Part shown: positions 1-9,053 of the stretch, piece by piece
How positions within the stretch are numbered: the first letter of the stretch is position 1
How the letters are laid out: the number at the start of each line of letters is the position of its first letter
Assembly (NCBI RefSeq): GCF_024704725.1
Contig: NZ_JALIQS010000009.1
Location: 62,001 to 126,000 of the forward strand
Length of the DNA stretch: 64,000 nt
From: Shinella sp. CPCC 101442
GTDB lineage: Bacteria > Pseudomonadota > Alphaproteobacteria > Rhizobiales > Rhizobiaceae
Direction: 5' to 3'
Program-made: the position numbers and the translations under genes
Notes under the pieces: generated by a model
The model's input: only the letters and a program-made list of their open reading frames with translations
The model's database searches: none
What the model was told of the DNA's origin: nothing

Positions 1-732
1 GCGACGCCGGTCGTACGCCAGGCGATCATTGCGGGCGAGATCGATATCTATCCGGAATATACCGGCAACGCCGCCTTCTTCTTCGAAAAGGCCGACGATC
101 CGGCCTGGAAGGACGCTGCCAAGGCCTATGAGCTCGCCAAGACGCTCGATTACGACGCCAACAAGGTCGTCTGGCTGACGCCATCGCCGGCCAACAACAC
201 CTGGGCGATCGCGCTGCGCAAGGACATTGCCGAGCCGAACAAGCTCGTCACCTTGAGCGATTTCGGCAAATACGTCGCCGGTGGCGGCCAGGTGGTGCTC
301 GCCGCCTCTTCCGAATTCGTGAACTCGGCGGCTGCCCTGCCAGCCTTCCAGACGACCTACAGCTTCGCGCTGAAGCCGGAACAGCTCATCACGCTTTCGG
401 GCGGGGACACGGCTGCGACGATTGCGGCTGCCGCCAACCAGACCAACGGTGCAAACGCCGCCATGGTCTATGGCACGGATGGCGGCATCGCGCCGTCGGG
501 CCTCGTCGTTCTCGAAGACGACAAGGGCGTGCAGCCGGTCTACCAGCCCTCGCCGATCATCCGCGAAGAGGTGCTGAAGGCCAATCCGCAGATCGAGGAG
601 CTCCTGAAGCCCGTCTTCGAAAAGCTCGATCTCGTCACGCTGCAGGATCTCAACGGCCGCGTCCAGGTCGGCGGTGAGCCGGCCAAGGCGGTTGCCGAAG
701 ACTTCCTCAAGAAGAACGGCTTCATCAAGTAA
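1..732 (+). CDS. osmF: Osmoprotectant ABC transporter substrate-binding protein, 5' end outside window
   Basis: The frame is open from base 1 and ends in TAA at 730-732, leaving 243 residues of C-terminal sequence. It reads as the second part of a ProX/OpuBC-type periplasmic binding protein (for example IDIYPEYTGN, typical of quaternary-amine binders, near its left edge). The three genes that follow are permease, ATPase and permease in the order and near the sizes of the Escherichia coli yehZYXW (osmF) operon, which imports glycine betaine-like solutes with low affinity. Signal peptide and start lie upstream of the window. A choline or proline-betaine preference cannot be excluded. The family is secure; the exact ligand is inference. 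Confidence 0.85.
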   Translation, partial: ATPVVRQAIIAGEIDIYPEYTGNAAFFFEKADDPAWKDAAKAYELAKTLDYDANKVVWLTPSPANNTWAIALRKDIAEPNKLVTLSDFGKYVAGGGQVVLAASSEFVNSAAALPAFQTTYSFALKPEQLITLSGGDTAATIAAAANQTNGANAAMVYGTDGGIAPSGLVVLEDDKGVQPVYQPSPIIREEVLKANPQIEELLKPVFEKLDLVTLQDLNGRVQVGGEPAKAVAEDFLKKNGFIK

Positions 733-742
733 GCTGTGAGAA

Positions 743-770
743 CCCTCCGCCTGTCCGGGCGGAGGGTTTT
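743..770 (+). terminator. Hairpin plus T-run between osmF and yehY
   Basis: A perfect 9-bp stem, CCCTCCGCC (743-751) with GGCGGAGGG (758-766), has a 6-base loop and is followed by TTTT (767-770). It begins 10 bases after the osmF stop codon. This is the form of an intrinsic terminator; between a binding-protein gene and its permeases it probably acts as a partial terminator or 3' stabiliser that keeps binding protein in excess. Confidence 0.75.
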
Positions 771-786
771 GCCTCGAAAGGCGTTC

Positions 787-1947
787 ATGCGGTTCAGGAT
801 TGACAAGCTCGGCGTGGTGATCGCCGCATTGCTCGCTTACGGCGCCTTTCTGGCGCCGTTTGCGAATTTTCGCGCCAACCGCATCGTGCCCGGCGAGCCG
901 CGGGCGATCCTCGATGCGCTGCCAGCCGGCTTCGGCGCGGCGTTGCTCATCTTCGTTGCCTTTGCCCTCGTGTTCGTCGTGCTGAAGACCCCGACGCTGC
1001 TGCGGCTGCTGCTCGGCCTTGCCGCGTTGTCGATACTCGCCATCCTCATCGGCCTTTCCGCCGGCCATCTGACGCCGCCGGAAAACACCTATGCCCGTGT
1101 CTCGCCGGCCTCCGGCTTCTGGCTGCTGAGCTTTGCCTTCGCGCTCGTCACCGCCGATGCGCTGGCGCGGCTGAAGCTTTCGCCGCTAGCGCGGGTGGCG
1201 CTGCTGGCGGCGGCCGCAGCCGCCGTTGCCGTGCTCCTGATGTCCGGCGCGTGGAACGGCCTTTCGATCCTCAAGGAATATGGCAGCCGCGCCGAGACTT
1301 TCTGGCTGGAGGCGAGCCGCCATGTCCTGCTGGCGCTCGGCTCGCTGGCGGCCGCAACGCTGGTCGGGTTGCCGCTCGGCATCCTCTGCCATCGCGTCGA
1401 GGGCCTGCGCGCCGGCGTGCTCAACGTGCTCAACATCATCCAGACGATCCCGTCCATCGCGCTTTTCGGCCTGCTGATCGCGCCGCTCGGCTGGATCGCG
1501 CTCAATGTTCCGGGAGCCGCTGCCATCGGCATCCGCGGTATCGGTGCCGCGCCGGCCTTCGTCGCCCTCTTTCTCTATTCGCTGCTGCCGGTCGTCGCCA
1601 ACACGGTCGTCGGCCTTGCCGGCGTGCCACGCGATGCCAACGATGCGGCCCGCGGCATCGGCATGACGGACCGGCAGCGGCTCTTCGGCGTCGAACTGCC
1701 GCTCGCCTTTCCGGTCATCCTGACAGGCATCCGCATCGTGCTGGTGCAGAACATCGGCCTTGCGACCATCGCCGCGCTCATCGGTGGAGGCGGCTTCGGG
1801 GTCTTCGTCTTCCAGGGCATCGGGCAGACGGCGATGGACCTCGTGCTGCTCGGCGCGGTGCCGACGGTCGCGCTCGCCTTCGCGGCGGCGATCGTGCTTG
1901 ACGCGGCGACCGAACTTTCCAATTCCAAACCCGGCAGGGCCGCATGA
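787..1947 (+). CDS. yehY: Osmoprotectant ABC transporter permease, YehY-like
   Basis: A 386-residue inner-membrane permease. The N-terminal half (roughly residues 1-170) is a run of extra hydrophobic segments; the C-terminal half is a BPD_transp_1 permease domain with an EAA-like loop near VPRDANDAARGIGMTDRQRL. The length fits E. coli YehY (about 385), which has the same N-terminal extension, unlike the short permease encoded further on. The frame is open back to a GTG at 736, but that start would place the 743-770 hairpin inside the gene, so the ATG at 787 is preferred. The stop overlaps the ATPase start by four bases (ATGA), implying translational coupling. Confidence 0.82.
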   Translation: MRFRIDKLGVVIAALLAYGAFLAPFANFRANRIVPGEPRAILDALPAGFGAALLIFVAFALVFVVLKTPTLLRLLLGLAALSILAILIGLSAGHLTPPENTYARVSPASGFWLLSFAFALVTADALARLKLSPLARVALLAAAAAAVAVLLMSGAWNGLSILKEYGSRAETFWLEASRHVLLALGSLAAATLVGLPLGILCHRVEGLRAGVLNVLNIIQTIPSIALFGLLIAPLGWIALNVPGAAAIGIRGIGAAPAFVALFLYSLLPVVANTVVGLAGVPRDANDAARGIGMTDRQRLFGVELPLAFPVILTGIRIVLVQNIGLATIAALIGGGGFGVFVFQGIGQTAMDLVLLGAVPTVALAFAAAIVLDAATELSNSKPGRAA

Positions 1948-2882
1948 TCGAGATCGAGACCATCACCAAGCGCTATGCGGATACGACCGTCGTCGACAAT
2001 GTCTCGATGACGATCGCGCCGCGCACGATCACGGTCATCGTCGGCACATCAGGCTCCGGCAAGACGACGCTGATGCGCATGATCAACCGCCTCGTCGAGC
2101 CGACATCGGGGACAATCCGCATCGATGGCGAGGACACCCGCGGCATCCCCGGTCATGAATTGCGCCGCCGCATCGGTTATGCCATCCAGGGCCACGGCCT
2201 CTTTCCGCACCGCACGGTGGCCGAAAACATCGCCACGGTGCCGGGCCTGCTCGGCTGGGATAAGAGCCGCATCGAGGCCAAGGTCAAGGAACTCCTGTCG
2301 CTCTTCCAGCTCGACCCCGCCGCGTTTGGCCCGCGCTATCCGCACGAACTGTCGGGTGGTCAGCAGCAGCGCGTTGGCGTTGCCCGCGCTCTTGCCGCAG
2401 AGCCGAATATCCTGCTGATGGACGAACCCTTCGGTGCGCTCGATCCGGTCATCCGCGCCAAGGCGCAGGAGGACCTCCTGGCGATCCAGAAGCATTTCGG
2501 AACGACCATCGTGCTCGTCACGCATGACATGGAGGAGGCCTTCCATCTCGCCGACAGGATCGCCGTGATGGACAAGGGAAAGATCGTGCAATACGCCGCG
2601 CCCGAGGACATGCTGGTCAACCCGGCGACGGATTTCGTCGAGACGCTGATCGGTGCCGGGGAGCGGCCCTTCCGGCTGCTCTCGATCGGTACGGTGGGCG
2701 ACGCCACGGAAGCCGGCATCGCGGAAGGCGAACCGCTCGCTGCGGCCACAAGCCAGCGCGATGCGCTGTCGGCGCTGCTCTGGTCCGGTCGCGAGGCGCT
2801 GCCGGTCATCGGCGCGGATGGTGCGCCGCTTGGCCGCGTCACGCTGGCTGGCCTCACCCGCCGCGCCGCGAGGCCGCAATGA
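1944..2882 (+). CDS. yehX: Osmoprotectant ABC transporter ATPase with C-terminal CBS-like region
   Basis: A 312-residue ATP-binding subunit of the ProV/OpuCA/YehX group. Walker A GTSGSGKTT is at residues 34-42, the signature LSGGQQQR near 137, and Walker B ILLMDEPFGALD near 157, with a switch His in LVTHDMEEAF. After about residue 235 comes a single CBS-like segment (SQRDALSALLWSGREALPVIG), the module that in OpuA-type transporters senses ionic strength; here only one repeat is recognisable. It overlaps both neighbouring genes by four bases, so three subunits are coupled in translation. Confidence 0.88.
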   Translation: MIEIETITKRYADTTVVDNVSMTIAPRTITVIVGTSGSGKTTLMRMINRLVEPTSGTIRIDGEDTRGIPGHELRRRIGYAIQGHGLFPHRTVAENIATVPGLLGWDKSRIEAKVKELLSLFQLDPAAFGPRYPHELSGGQQQRVGVARALAAEPNILLMDEPFGALDPVIRAKAQEDLLAIQKHFGTTIVLVTHDMEEAFHLADRIAVMDKGKIVQYAAPEDMLVNPATDFVETLIGAGERPFRLLSIGTVGDATEAGIAEGEPLAAATSQRDALSALLWSGREALPVIGADGAPLGRVTLAGLTRRAARPQ

Positions 2883-3622
2883 AGCGGGTCCTGCCCAATC
2901 TGCTGCGGCTGGCGGTGCTGATCATCCTGATCCTCTTCCTTCTCCAGCCATACCTGTTCGAGCCGCTCCTGAAGCCCCTCGTGCAGGCCAACGCGCCGGC
3001 GATCTACAATCAGGGCAGTCTGCTCTCGCTGACGCTCTCCCATCTCACGACGGTCTTCATCGCGACGTTCGCGGCGACCATCGTCGCCGTCGGCCTTGCC
3101 ATACTCGTCACAAGGCCGATCGGTGCGGAATTCCTGCCGCTGTCACGCAGCCTCGTGAATATCGGCCAGACCTTTCCGCCCGTCGCCGTCTTGGCGCTCG
3201 CCGTGCCCGCAGTCGGCTTCGGCGAGAAGCCGACGCTGATCGCGCTCTTCCTCTACGGCCTGCTGCCGATCTTTGAAAACTCCATGACCGGTCTTTCCAC
3301 CCTGCCGCCCGCCATCGTGGAAGCGGCGAGGGGAACCGGCATGACGGCGTGGCAGCGACTGACCAAGGTGGAGCTGCCGCTGGCGCTGCCGATCATTCTC
3401 GCCGGCATCCGCCTGTCGGTGACCATCAGCCTCGCCACCGCGACGATCGGCTCGACGGTCGCGGCGAAAACACTCGGCGAGGTCATCATCGCGGGCCTGC
3501 AATCCAACAATCTCGCCTTCGTGTTGCAAGGCGGCCTTGTCGTCGCGGTGCTGGCGGTGCTGATCTATGACGCATTCTCCGCCGTCGAGCGCATGCTTTC
3601 GCGCCGGGCCGGAAGAGTTTAG
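2879..3622 (+). CDS. yehW: Osmoprotectant ABC transporter permease, YehW-like
   Basis: A 247-residue integral membrane protein with a BPD_transp_1 domain and about six hydrophobic segments. The EAA-type loop is PPAIVEAARGTGMTAWQRLTKVELPLALP. It is the second, short permease of the OsmF-YehYXW importer and matches E. coli YehW (about 243 residues) in length. It starts four bases inside the ATPase gene and is the last gene of the operon: its stop overlaps by four bases the stop of the convergent Dabb gene, with no terminator hairpin seen between them. Confidence 0.85.
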   Translation: MKRVLPNLLRLAVLIILILFLLQPYLFEPLLKPLVQANAPAIYNQGSLLSLTLSHLTTVFIATFAATIVAVGLAILVTRPIGAEFLPLSRSLVNIGQTFPPVAVLALAVPAVGFGEKPTLIALFLYGLLPIFENSMTGLSTLPPAIVEAARGTGMTAWQRLTKVELPLALPIILAGIRLSVTISLATATIGSTVAAKTLGEVIIAGLQSNNLAFVLQGGLVVAVLAVLIYDAFSAVERMLSRRAGRV

Positions 3623-3936
3623 TCGTCGGTTTCCAGATCGTAGACGAGAATGCCCGCGATGCCGCCTTCTGCGGCGGCGACCAGACGGCCGCCGGTCTGC
3701 TTGTGCTCGGGATCTTCCAGATAGGCGTCGCGGGCAAAACTATCCGCGAAATCGACGATGAAGCCGTCGCCAAACCCCTTGTCCATGCCCTCTTCCGGGC
3801 TGACATTGGTGCCGATATGCACGGCGAGCATGCCCGGGAGACGGCTCTTCAGCGCATCGATCTCGTTGAACAGTTCGGCCTTGTAGTGGGCGGAAATGGT
3901 CGGCTTGAAGTGGATGAAGACGCAATGGCGGATCAT
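3619..3936 (-). CDS. Dabb (stress-responsive A/B barrel) domain protein
   Basis: A 105-residue protein starting MIRHCVFIHFKP and containing PEEGMDKGFGDGFIVDFAD, typical of the dimeric ferredoxin-like Dabb family (PF07876). Members include plant stress proteins and some small cyclases or oxygenases; the function of bacterial ones is mostly unknown. The frame continues upstream, but the ATG at 3936 gives a start that fits the family, and the longer version would run into the GMC oxidoreductase gene. It is the last gene of the operon that runs from 12218. A role in handling an oxidised or reactive product of the upstream dehydrogenases is only a guess. Confidence 0.75.
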   Translation of the reverse strand: MIRHCVFIHFKPTISAHYKAELFNEIDALKSRLPGMLAVHIGTNVSPEEGMDKGFGDGFIVDFADSFARDAYLEDPEHKQTGGRLVAAAEGGIAGILVYDLETDD

Positions 3937-3944
3937 GGCTGCCC

Positions 3945-5600
3945 CTATCGGATGTTGGCGCGGGCGCGCGGGCGCGCGTCGTTGCGTTCGTGTTGGAAGA
4001 CCTGGGCCGGGAGTGCCGGCAGGCCGCGAATGATGTCGGCGCCCTTCTCGCCCACCATGATGGTCGGCGCATTGGTGTTGGCGGAAGGAACGCGCGGCAT
4101 GACGGAACTGTCGCAAACGCGCAAACCTTCAAGCCCATGCACCTTCAAATCGAGCCCGACGACCGCATCCGCGCCCGTGCCCATCTTGCAGGTGCCGACG
4201 GGATGGTGGTCCGTCTTGGCATTGGCGCAACCATAGTCGAACAGCTCCTCGTCGGTCATCGCCTTCGGTCCCGGCAGGCGCTCGGCCAGGACGAAAGGTT
4301 TCAGCGCTGCCTGTTGCAGGATTTCGCGGGCAATCTTCAGGCCCTCGATCGACATTTTGCGATCGTGCGGGTCTTCCCAATAGTTCGGGTCGATCAGCGG
4401 TGCGGCGGAAGGATCGGCGGAGGAAAGTCGAACCGTGCCCTTCGAGCGCGGGTGCAGGTAGGCGGAGTTCAGCGTCACGCCGGCATTCTTCAGCTTTTCC
4501 ACGCCGGCCTCGATGCCGGAACCGAGGCCGAGATGGAACTGGATATCCGGCGAGCGGGCATCCGGATCGGCATACCAGAAGCCGCCCGTCTCGAAGAGCG
4601 AGGAGGCGACAGGGCCGGAACGGAACAGCACATATTGCAGGCCGGCCCAGAGCGTACGGTGGAGTTTGGCGACGCCGTCATAGGTGTGATCGCCGGTGCA
4701 TTCGGAAATCACGAACAGGTCGAGATGGTCCTGCAGGTTGGAGCCGACGCCGGGCAGGTCGTGTTTTACCTGAACGCCGACGGATTTCAGGTGGTCGGCC
4801 GGGCCGATGCCGGATTGCTGGAGCAGCTTCGGCGAGCCGATGGCGCCGGACGAGACCAGCACCTCGCGCTCCGCCCGAATGGTCTCGACGCCCTTGCCCG
4901 TCACCACCTCGACGCCGACCGCGCGAGAACCTTCGAGCACGATGCGGGCGACGCGGGCGCCGGTGCGGATCGTCAGGTTCTTGCGGTCCTTGATCGGCGA
5001 GAGATAGGCGAGTGAGGCGGAGGAGCGGCGGCGGTTGCGCTGGGTCAGCTGGTAGAAGCCGACGCCGGCCTGCTGGCGGCCGTTGAAATCGTGGTTGTAG
5101 GGAATGCCCAGTTCCTGGCCGGCGCGGATATAGGCGTCGCAGATCGGCAGCGCCGAAACCGGCATGGAAACGCCGAGCGGCCCGCCATAGTCATGGTAAT
5201 CGTCGGCAAAACGCTGGTTATCCTCGGCGCGCTTGAAATAGGGCAGGATTTCCCGGTAGCTCCAGCCCTCGCAGCCATCTTCGCTCGCCCACAGATCATA
5301 GTCGGCGGCGTTGCCACGGGCATAGAGCTGGGCATTGATCGAGGACCCGCCGCCGATCACCTTGGCCTGTGTGTAGCGCAGCACGCGGCCCTTCATGTGC
5401 TTCTGCGGCACGGTCTCCCAGCCCCAGCTGGCGACGCCCTTGGTCATCTTGGCGAAACCCGCCGGCATATGAAACAGCGGATTCCAGTCCCCGCCGCCGG
5501 CTTCCAGCAGCAGCACGCGCACGGTGGGGTCTTCCGAGAGGCGGCTCGCCAAAACGCAGCCAGCCGGCCCTGCGCCGGTGATGATGTAGTCGTAGGTCAT
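3945..5600 (-). CDS. GMC family oxidoreductase, choline/alcohol dehydrogenase-like
   Basis: A 551-residue FAD flavoprotein. The N-terminal dinucleotide-binding motif is YIITGAGPAGCVLASRL, with the acidic partner in LLLEAGG, then a GMC signature around GGGSSINAQLYARG. The C-terminal catalytic pair is present: His in DHHPVGTCKMGTG and Asn in PSANTNAPTIMVGEK. Size and motifs fit the BetA/AlkJ branch, which oxidises primary alcohols to aldehydes, donating electrons to the respiratory chain or oxygen. No signal peptide is seen. It lies in an operon with a sugar-type transporter, an SDR and a second, distant GMC enzyme, so choline is not the obvious substrate. GMC family is secure; substrate is unknown. 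Confidence 0.85.
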   Translation of the reverse strand: MTYDYIITGAGPAGCVLASRLSEDPTVRVLLLEAGGGDWNPLFHMPAGFAKMTKGVASWGWETVPQKHMKGRVLRYTQAKVIGGGSSINAQLYARGNAADYDLWASEDGCEGWSYREILPYFKRAEDNQRFADDYHDYGGPLGVSMPVSALPICDAYIRAGQELGIPYNHDFNGRQQAGVGFYQLTQRNRRRSSASLAYLSPIKDRKNLTIRTGARVARIVLEGSRAVGVEVVTGKGVETIRAEREVLVSSGAIGSPKLLQQSGIGPADHLKSVGVQVKHDLPGVGSNLQDHLDLFVISECTGDHTYDGVAKLHRTLWAGLQYVLFRSGPVASSLFETGGFWYADPDARSPDIQFHLGLGSGIEAGVEKLKNAGVTLNSAYLHPRSKGTVRLSSADPSAAPLIDPNYWEDPHDRKMSIEGLKIAREILQQAALKPFVLAERLPGPKAMTDEELFDYGCANAKTDHHPVGTCKMGTGADAVVGLDLKVHGLEGLRVCDSSVMPRVPSANTNAPTIMVGEKGADIIRGLPALPAQVFQHERNDARPRARANIR

Positions 5601-5640
5601 GCCTTGGTCCTCAGAATTTGTGCTTCGGGCGCATGGCGGC

Positions 5641-6420
5641 TCAGAGCCGGCCGATCGATAGCCCGCCGTCGAGATTGATCACCGAGCCGGTGGCGAAGCC
5701 GAACTTGCCGGTGGCAAGCGCTGCGGCCGCAGCACCGATGTCGTCCGGTTCGCCCCAGCGCTTCATCGGCACGAGGCCGCCCGCGATCAGCGCGTCGTAT
5801 TTCGCCGAAACGCCTGATGTCATGTCCGAGCGGATGATGCCGGGACGGATCTCGAAGACGGCGATGCCGGTGTCCGCCAGGCGCAGCGCGAGGCCCTGGC
5901 TGAAGGCGGCGAGCCCGGCCTTGGTCATGCAATAGTCGAGCCGTTCCGGCGAGGTGAGGCCTGCCGAGACGGAGGTGATGTTGATGATCGTGCGCGGACC
6001 GGCCGCCTGTTTCGAATGCAGCATCGCCTTCAAAACGGCCTGGGTGAAGAACACCGTGCCGCGTAGGTTGGTGGCGACGATCGTGTCGAAATTCTCCGGC
6101 GCCAGATCGAGGAAATCGCCGCGGATGACGGAGGCGATGCCGGCATTGTTGACGAGGCAGCCGATGGCGCCGAGCTTGTCTTCGATGGCCGCGACGGTCG
6201 CCGCGTGGCCGGAAAGATTGGCAAGGTCGGCCTTCAGGTAGATCGCGCGGCTGCCTGCGGTCGCGAATTCTGCGAGCATGGTGTCGGTTGCCGCATCGCT
6301 GTCGCCGATACCGGTGATGGCGATGTCGAAACCGTCTGTCGCAAGCGCCTTGGCAATGCCGAGGCCGATGCCGCGGCGACCGCCGGTGACGATGGCGACG
6401 GGGCGTGCTGTTGTCGTCAT
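5641..6420 (-). CDS. Short-chain dehydrogenase/reductase (SDR)
   Basis: A 259-residue classical SDR. The NAD(P)-binding TGGRRGIGLGIA is near residues 12-23, NNAG near 92, the catalytic Ser lies in NITSVSAG and the Tyr-Lys pair in YCMTKAG. The C-terminus ends GGLSIGRL. The start at 6420 overlaps the preceding GMC gene by four bases (ATGA); a longer frame exists, but its extension has no SDR character. It likely acts with the flanking GMC dehydrogenases on a hydroxyl/keto pair of the compound imported by the transporter of the same operon. The substrate cannot be named from sequence. Confidence 0.88.
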   Translation of the reverse strand: MTTTARPVAIVTGGRRGIGLGIAKALATDGFDIAITGIGDSDAATDTMLAEFATAGSRAIYLKADLANLSGHAATVAAIEDKLGAIGCLVNNAGIASVIRGDFLDLAPENFDTIVATNLRGTVFFTQAVLKAMLHSKQAAGPRTIINITSVSAGLTSPERLDYCMTKAGLAAFSQGLALRLADTGIAVFEIRPGIIRSDMTSGVSAKYDALIAGGLVPMKRWGEPDDIGAAAAALATGKFGFATGSVINLDGGLSIGRL

Positions 6421-7925
6421 GCGGCAAGGTCCCTCGATTTGATGTGGGTCGCGACGCGCAGGGCCTGGGCGGCAACACTGAGCGCCGGGTTCACCGCTGC
6501 CGAGGTCGGCAGATAGGAGGCGTCGACCACGAAGAGGTTCGGATGGTCGTAGGCCCGGCACCAGATGTCGAGCGGTGCCGTCGTCGGATCGTTACCGATG
6601 CGCACCGTGCCGCACTGGTGCGACGGCGTGCGCTTGTCGAAGGCGCGGGCGAGCACGATCGGGAAGCCGGCCTTCTTCAGGGCGCCCTTCAGCTTGGTGA
6701 CGAGGTCGAGATGGGCCTGCCAGTTGGTGCGCGTCCACTTCATGACGATCCGGTCGCGGTCGACCATGATGCGGCTCTCGGGATGCGGCAGGTCCTCGCT
6801 CATCGCGTAGAAATCGATGGTGTGGGCGGCAACCTGTTCCAGCAGCCATTCCGGCACGGAGGGCATGTTGGCTTTCAGGATTTTTCCGGAGACGCGCCCG
6901 AGCAGCTGGACATTGCCGAGCGGCGCGCCGCCATTGCCATCCGAGAGATAGTAGTCGTTGAAGCCAAAGCTCTTCTGGTAGACAGAGGTGTTTTTGTAGA
7001 AGGGCGAGACGCCGATCACGGCGCTCGAATTGTGGTTCATAAAGTTGCGGCCGACCTGGTCGGAGCTGTTGGCGAGGCCTTTCGGGAAGGCCTCCGAGGC
7101 CGAGCGGAGCAGGAGCACGGCCGATTGCACGGCGCCAGCCGAGAGGACGACCAGCTTCGGCGAGATGCTCCGGGCTTCATCGCCCTGCATATAGTGCACG
7201 GTCGAAATGCTGCGGCCGTGCGGTGCGGTGGCAAGTCGCGTCACCCGGCAATGGGTGCGCAGTTCGACATTCGGGTGCTTGAGGGCCTCGGCGAGGCCCA
7301 CGCTTTCCGCATCCATCTTGCCGTCATTGCTGTTCGGATGGGCATCCCATGGCGTCTTCGCCTTTGCCAGCCAGCGGTCGATGTCGATGCCGAGCGGTAG
7401 CGAATAGGGATGCAGGCCGTTCGCCTTCATCCTGGCGCGGACCTTCGCGATGGCCTGTTCGTCCGGCACGGGCGGGAAAGGGTAGGGCGCGGAATGGTGC
7501 GGCTCGGTCGGGTCTTCGCCGAGCGTGCCGCGCACATTGAAGAGTTTTTCGGCGGCGGAGTACCACGGCTCCAGCTCTTCATAGGGGAAGGGCCAGGCAG
7601 GCGAGACGCCCTCGCGGTGCTTCATCTCCTCGAAGTCTTCCCTACGGTAGCGCACCAGCACCGCGCCGTAGAACTTCGAATTGCCGCCGACATTGTAGTA
7701 GTTTCCGGGGTTGAAGGCCGTGCCGTCGGCCTCGTACCACATCTCTTTCGGGCGGAAATGGCCGCGCTGGAAGATCGCGCGCTGGTCGCGGTTTTCCGGG
7801 CGGTCGGGCAGGTGGTCGCCCGCCTCCAGGATGACGATCCTTGCGCCCGTCGGGGCGAGAGCGGCGGCCATGGTGGAGCCGCCGATGCCCGATCCGATGA
7901 TGACGATGTCCGGCTGCGTGGTCAT
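6417..7925 (-). CDS. GMC family oxidoreductase, divergent sugar-oxidase-like branch
   Basis: A 502-residue flavoprotein with the FAD motif IVIIGSGIGGSTMAAAL and ILEAG. The C-terminal GMC_oxred_C domain has His in SHQCGTVRIGNDP and Asn in SAAVNPALSVAAQAL, the catalytic His/Asn pair. NVGGNSKFYGAVLVRYRREDF marks the branch that contains gluconate-dehydrogenase large subunits and pyranose-oxidase-like enzymes rather than choline dehydrogenase. No Tat motif is seen at the N-terminus and no small subunit or cytochrome gene follows, unlike periplasmic gluconate dehydrogenases. It is coupled by a 4-base overlap to the SDR and lies 7 bases downstream of the ATPase gene. Oxidation of a sugar or polyol is inferred. 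Confidence 0.83.
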   Translation of the reverse strand: MTTQPDIVIIGSGIGGSTMAAALAPTGARIVILEAGDHLPDRPENRDQRAIFQRGHFRPKEMWYEADGTAFNPGNYYNVGGNSKFYGAVLVRYRREDFEEMKHREGVSPAWPFPYEELEPWYSAAEKLFNVRGTLGEDPTEPHHSAPYPFPPVPDEQAIAKVRARMKANGLHPYSLPLGIDIDRWLAKAKTPWDAHPNSNDGKMDAESVGLAEALKHPNVELRTHCRVTRLATAPHGRSISTVHYMQGDEARSISPKLVVLSAGAVQSAVLLLRSASEAFPKGLANSSDQVGRNFMNHNSSAVIGVSPFYKNTSVYQKSFGFNDYYLSDGNGGAPLGNVQLLGRVSGKILKANMPSVPEWLLEQVAAHTIDFYAMSEDLPHPESRIMVDRDRIVMKWTRTNWQAHLDLVTKLKGALKKAGFPIVLARAFDKRTPSHQCGTVRIGNDPTTAPLDIWCRAYDHPNLFVVDASYLPTSAAVNPALSVAAQALRVATHIKSRDLAA

Positions 7926-7932
7926 GATCTAC

Positions 7933-9048
7933 TCAGGCGATGCGAAGCTGGTTTGCGGGGTCGAAGAACACCGCCTTGTCGAGGTTGAAGGCAAGGCGCG
8001 CCGTCTGGCCGGGGGCGATGCGTACATCGGCACGCAGGCGGGCGACGATCTGCTTGCCGCCGAGATGGGTGACGGCGAAGGTGTCGGCGCCGGCGGGCTC
8101 CACCACTTCGATCAGGCAATCGCCTTCGGCGAGGGTGCGGGCATTGCGGTCCGCACCGTCCGGGTCGGTCAGGGCTTCCGGGCGGATGCCGAAGATCACG
8201 TCCTTGCCCTTGTAGGCGGAAAGGCTGCCTGGCGCGTTTGGCACGGAGAGTACGAGCGGTTCGGCCTGGGGGCGGGCAAGCGACACGGCCATGCCGGCGC
8301 CGTTCTGCTCAATCTTCGCCGAAAGCAGGTTCATGGCCGGCGAGCCCATGAAGTCGGCGACGAAGATGTTGGCGGGATTGTTGTAGATTTCCGCCGGTGA
8401 GCCGAACTGCTGCAGCACGCCGTCCTTCAAGACGGCGATCTTGGTGGCGAGCGTCATCGCCTCGATCTGGTCGTGCGTGACGTAGACGATGGTGGTCTTC
8501 ATGCGCTGGTGCAGGCGCTTGATTTCGGTGCGCATGTCGACGCGCAGCTTGGCGTCGAGGTTCGACAGCGGTTCGTCGAACAGGAAGAGTTTCGGGTCGC
8601 GCACCAGCGCCCGGCCCATGGCGACGCGCTGACGCTGGCCGCCGGAGAGCTGGCCCGGCTTGCGATCGAGCAGATGGCCGATCTGCAGCATGTCGGCGAC
8701 CTGCTTGATCGCCTTTTCACGCTCGTCCTTCGGCACGCCGCGGATTTCCATGCCGAAGGCGATGTTTCCGCCGACCGTCATGTTCGGGTACAACGCGTAG
8801 GATTGGAACACCATGGCGATATCGCGCTTGGAGGGGTGCAGGCCCGCAACGGAGCGGCCGTCGATGGCGATATCGCCCGAGGTGATCGGCTCCAGGCCGG
8901 CGATCGTGTTGAGCAGGGTGGACTTGCCGCAGCCGGATGGGCCGACAAGTACGAGGAAGCCGCCCTGCTCGATCTCGAGATTGATGTCCTTCAGGATTTC
9001 GAGCGATCCGTAGGATTTGCGCAGGTTGCTGATCTTCAGGAAAGACAT
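7933..9048 (-). CDS. Carbohydrate ABC transporter ATPase (UgpC/MsmK/MalK family)
   Basis: A 371-residue ATPase of CUT1 sugar importers. Walker A GPSGCGKST is at residues 36-44, signature LSGGQRQR and Walker B LFLFDEPLSNLD follow, and there is a C-terminal TOBE/regulatory region (about 235-371) with VIFGIRPEAL. The ATG at 9048 has AAGGA eight bases upstream; an ATG two codons earlier (9054) overlaps the permease stop as TAATG but leaves only two bases to the same Shine-Dalgarno, so 9048 is chosen. It energises the two permeases encoded just upstream. Confidence 0.9.
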   Translation of the reverse strand: MSFLKISNLRKSYGSLEILKDINLEIEQGGFLVLVGPSGCGKSTLLNTIAGLEPITSGDIAIDGRSVAGLHPSKRDIAMVFQSYALYPNMTVGGNIAFGMEIRGVPKDEREKAIKQVADMLQIGHLLDRKPGQLSGGQRQRVAMGRALVRDPKLFLFDEPLSNLDAKLRVDMRTEIKRLHQRMKTTIVYVTHDQIEAMTLATKIAVLKDGVLQQFGSPAEIYNNPANIFVADFMGSPAMNLLSAKIEQNGAGMAVSLARPQAEPLVLSVPNAPGSLSAYKGKDVIFGIRPEALTDPDGADRNARTLAEGDCLIEVVEPAGADTFAVTHLGGKQIVARLRADVRIAPGQTARLAFNLDKAVFFDPANQLRIA

Positions 9049-9053
9049 GGACA

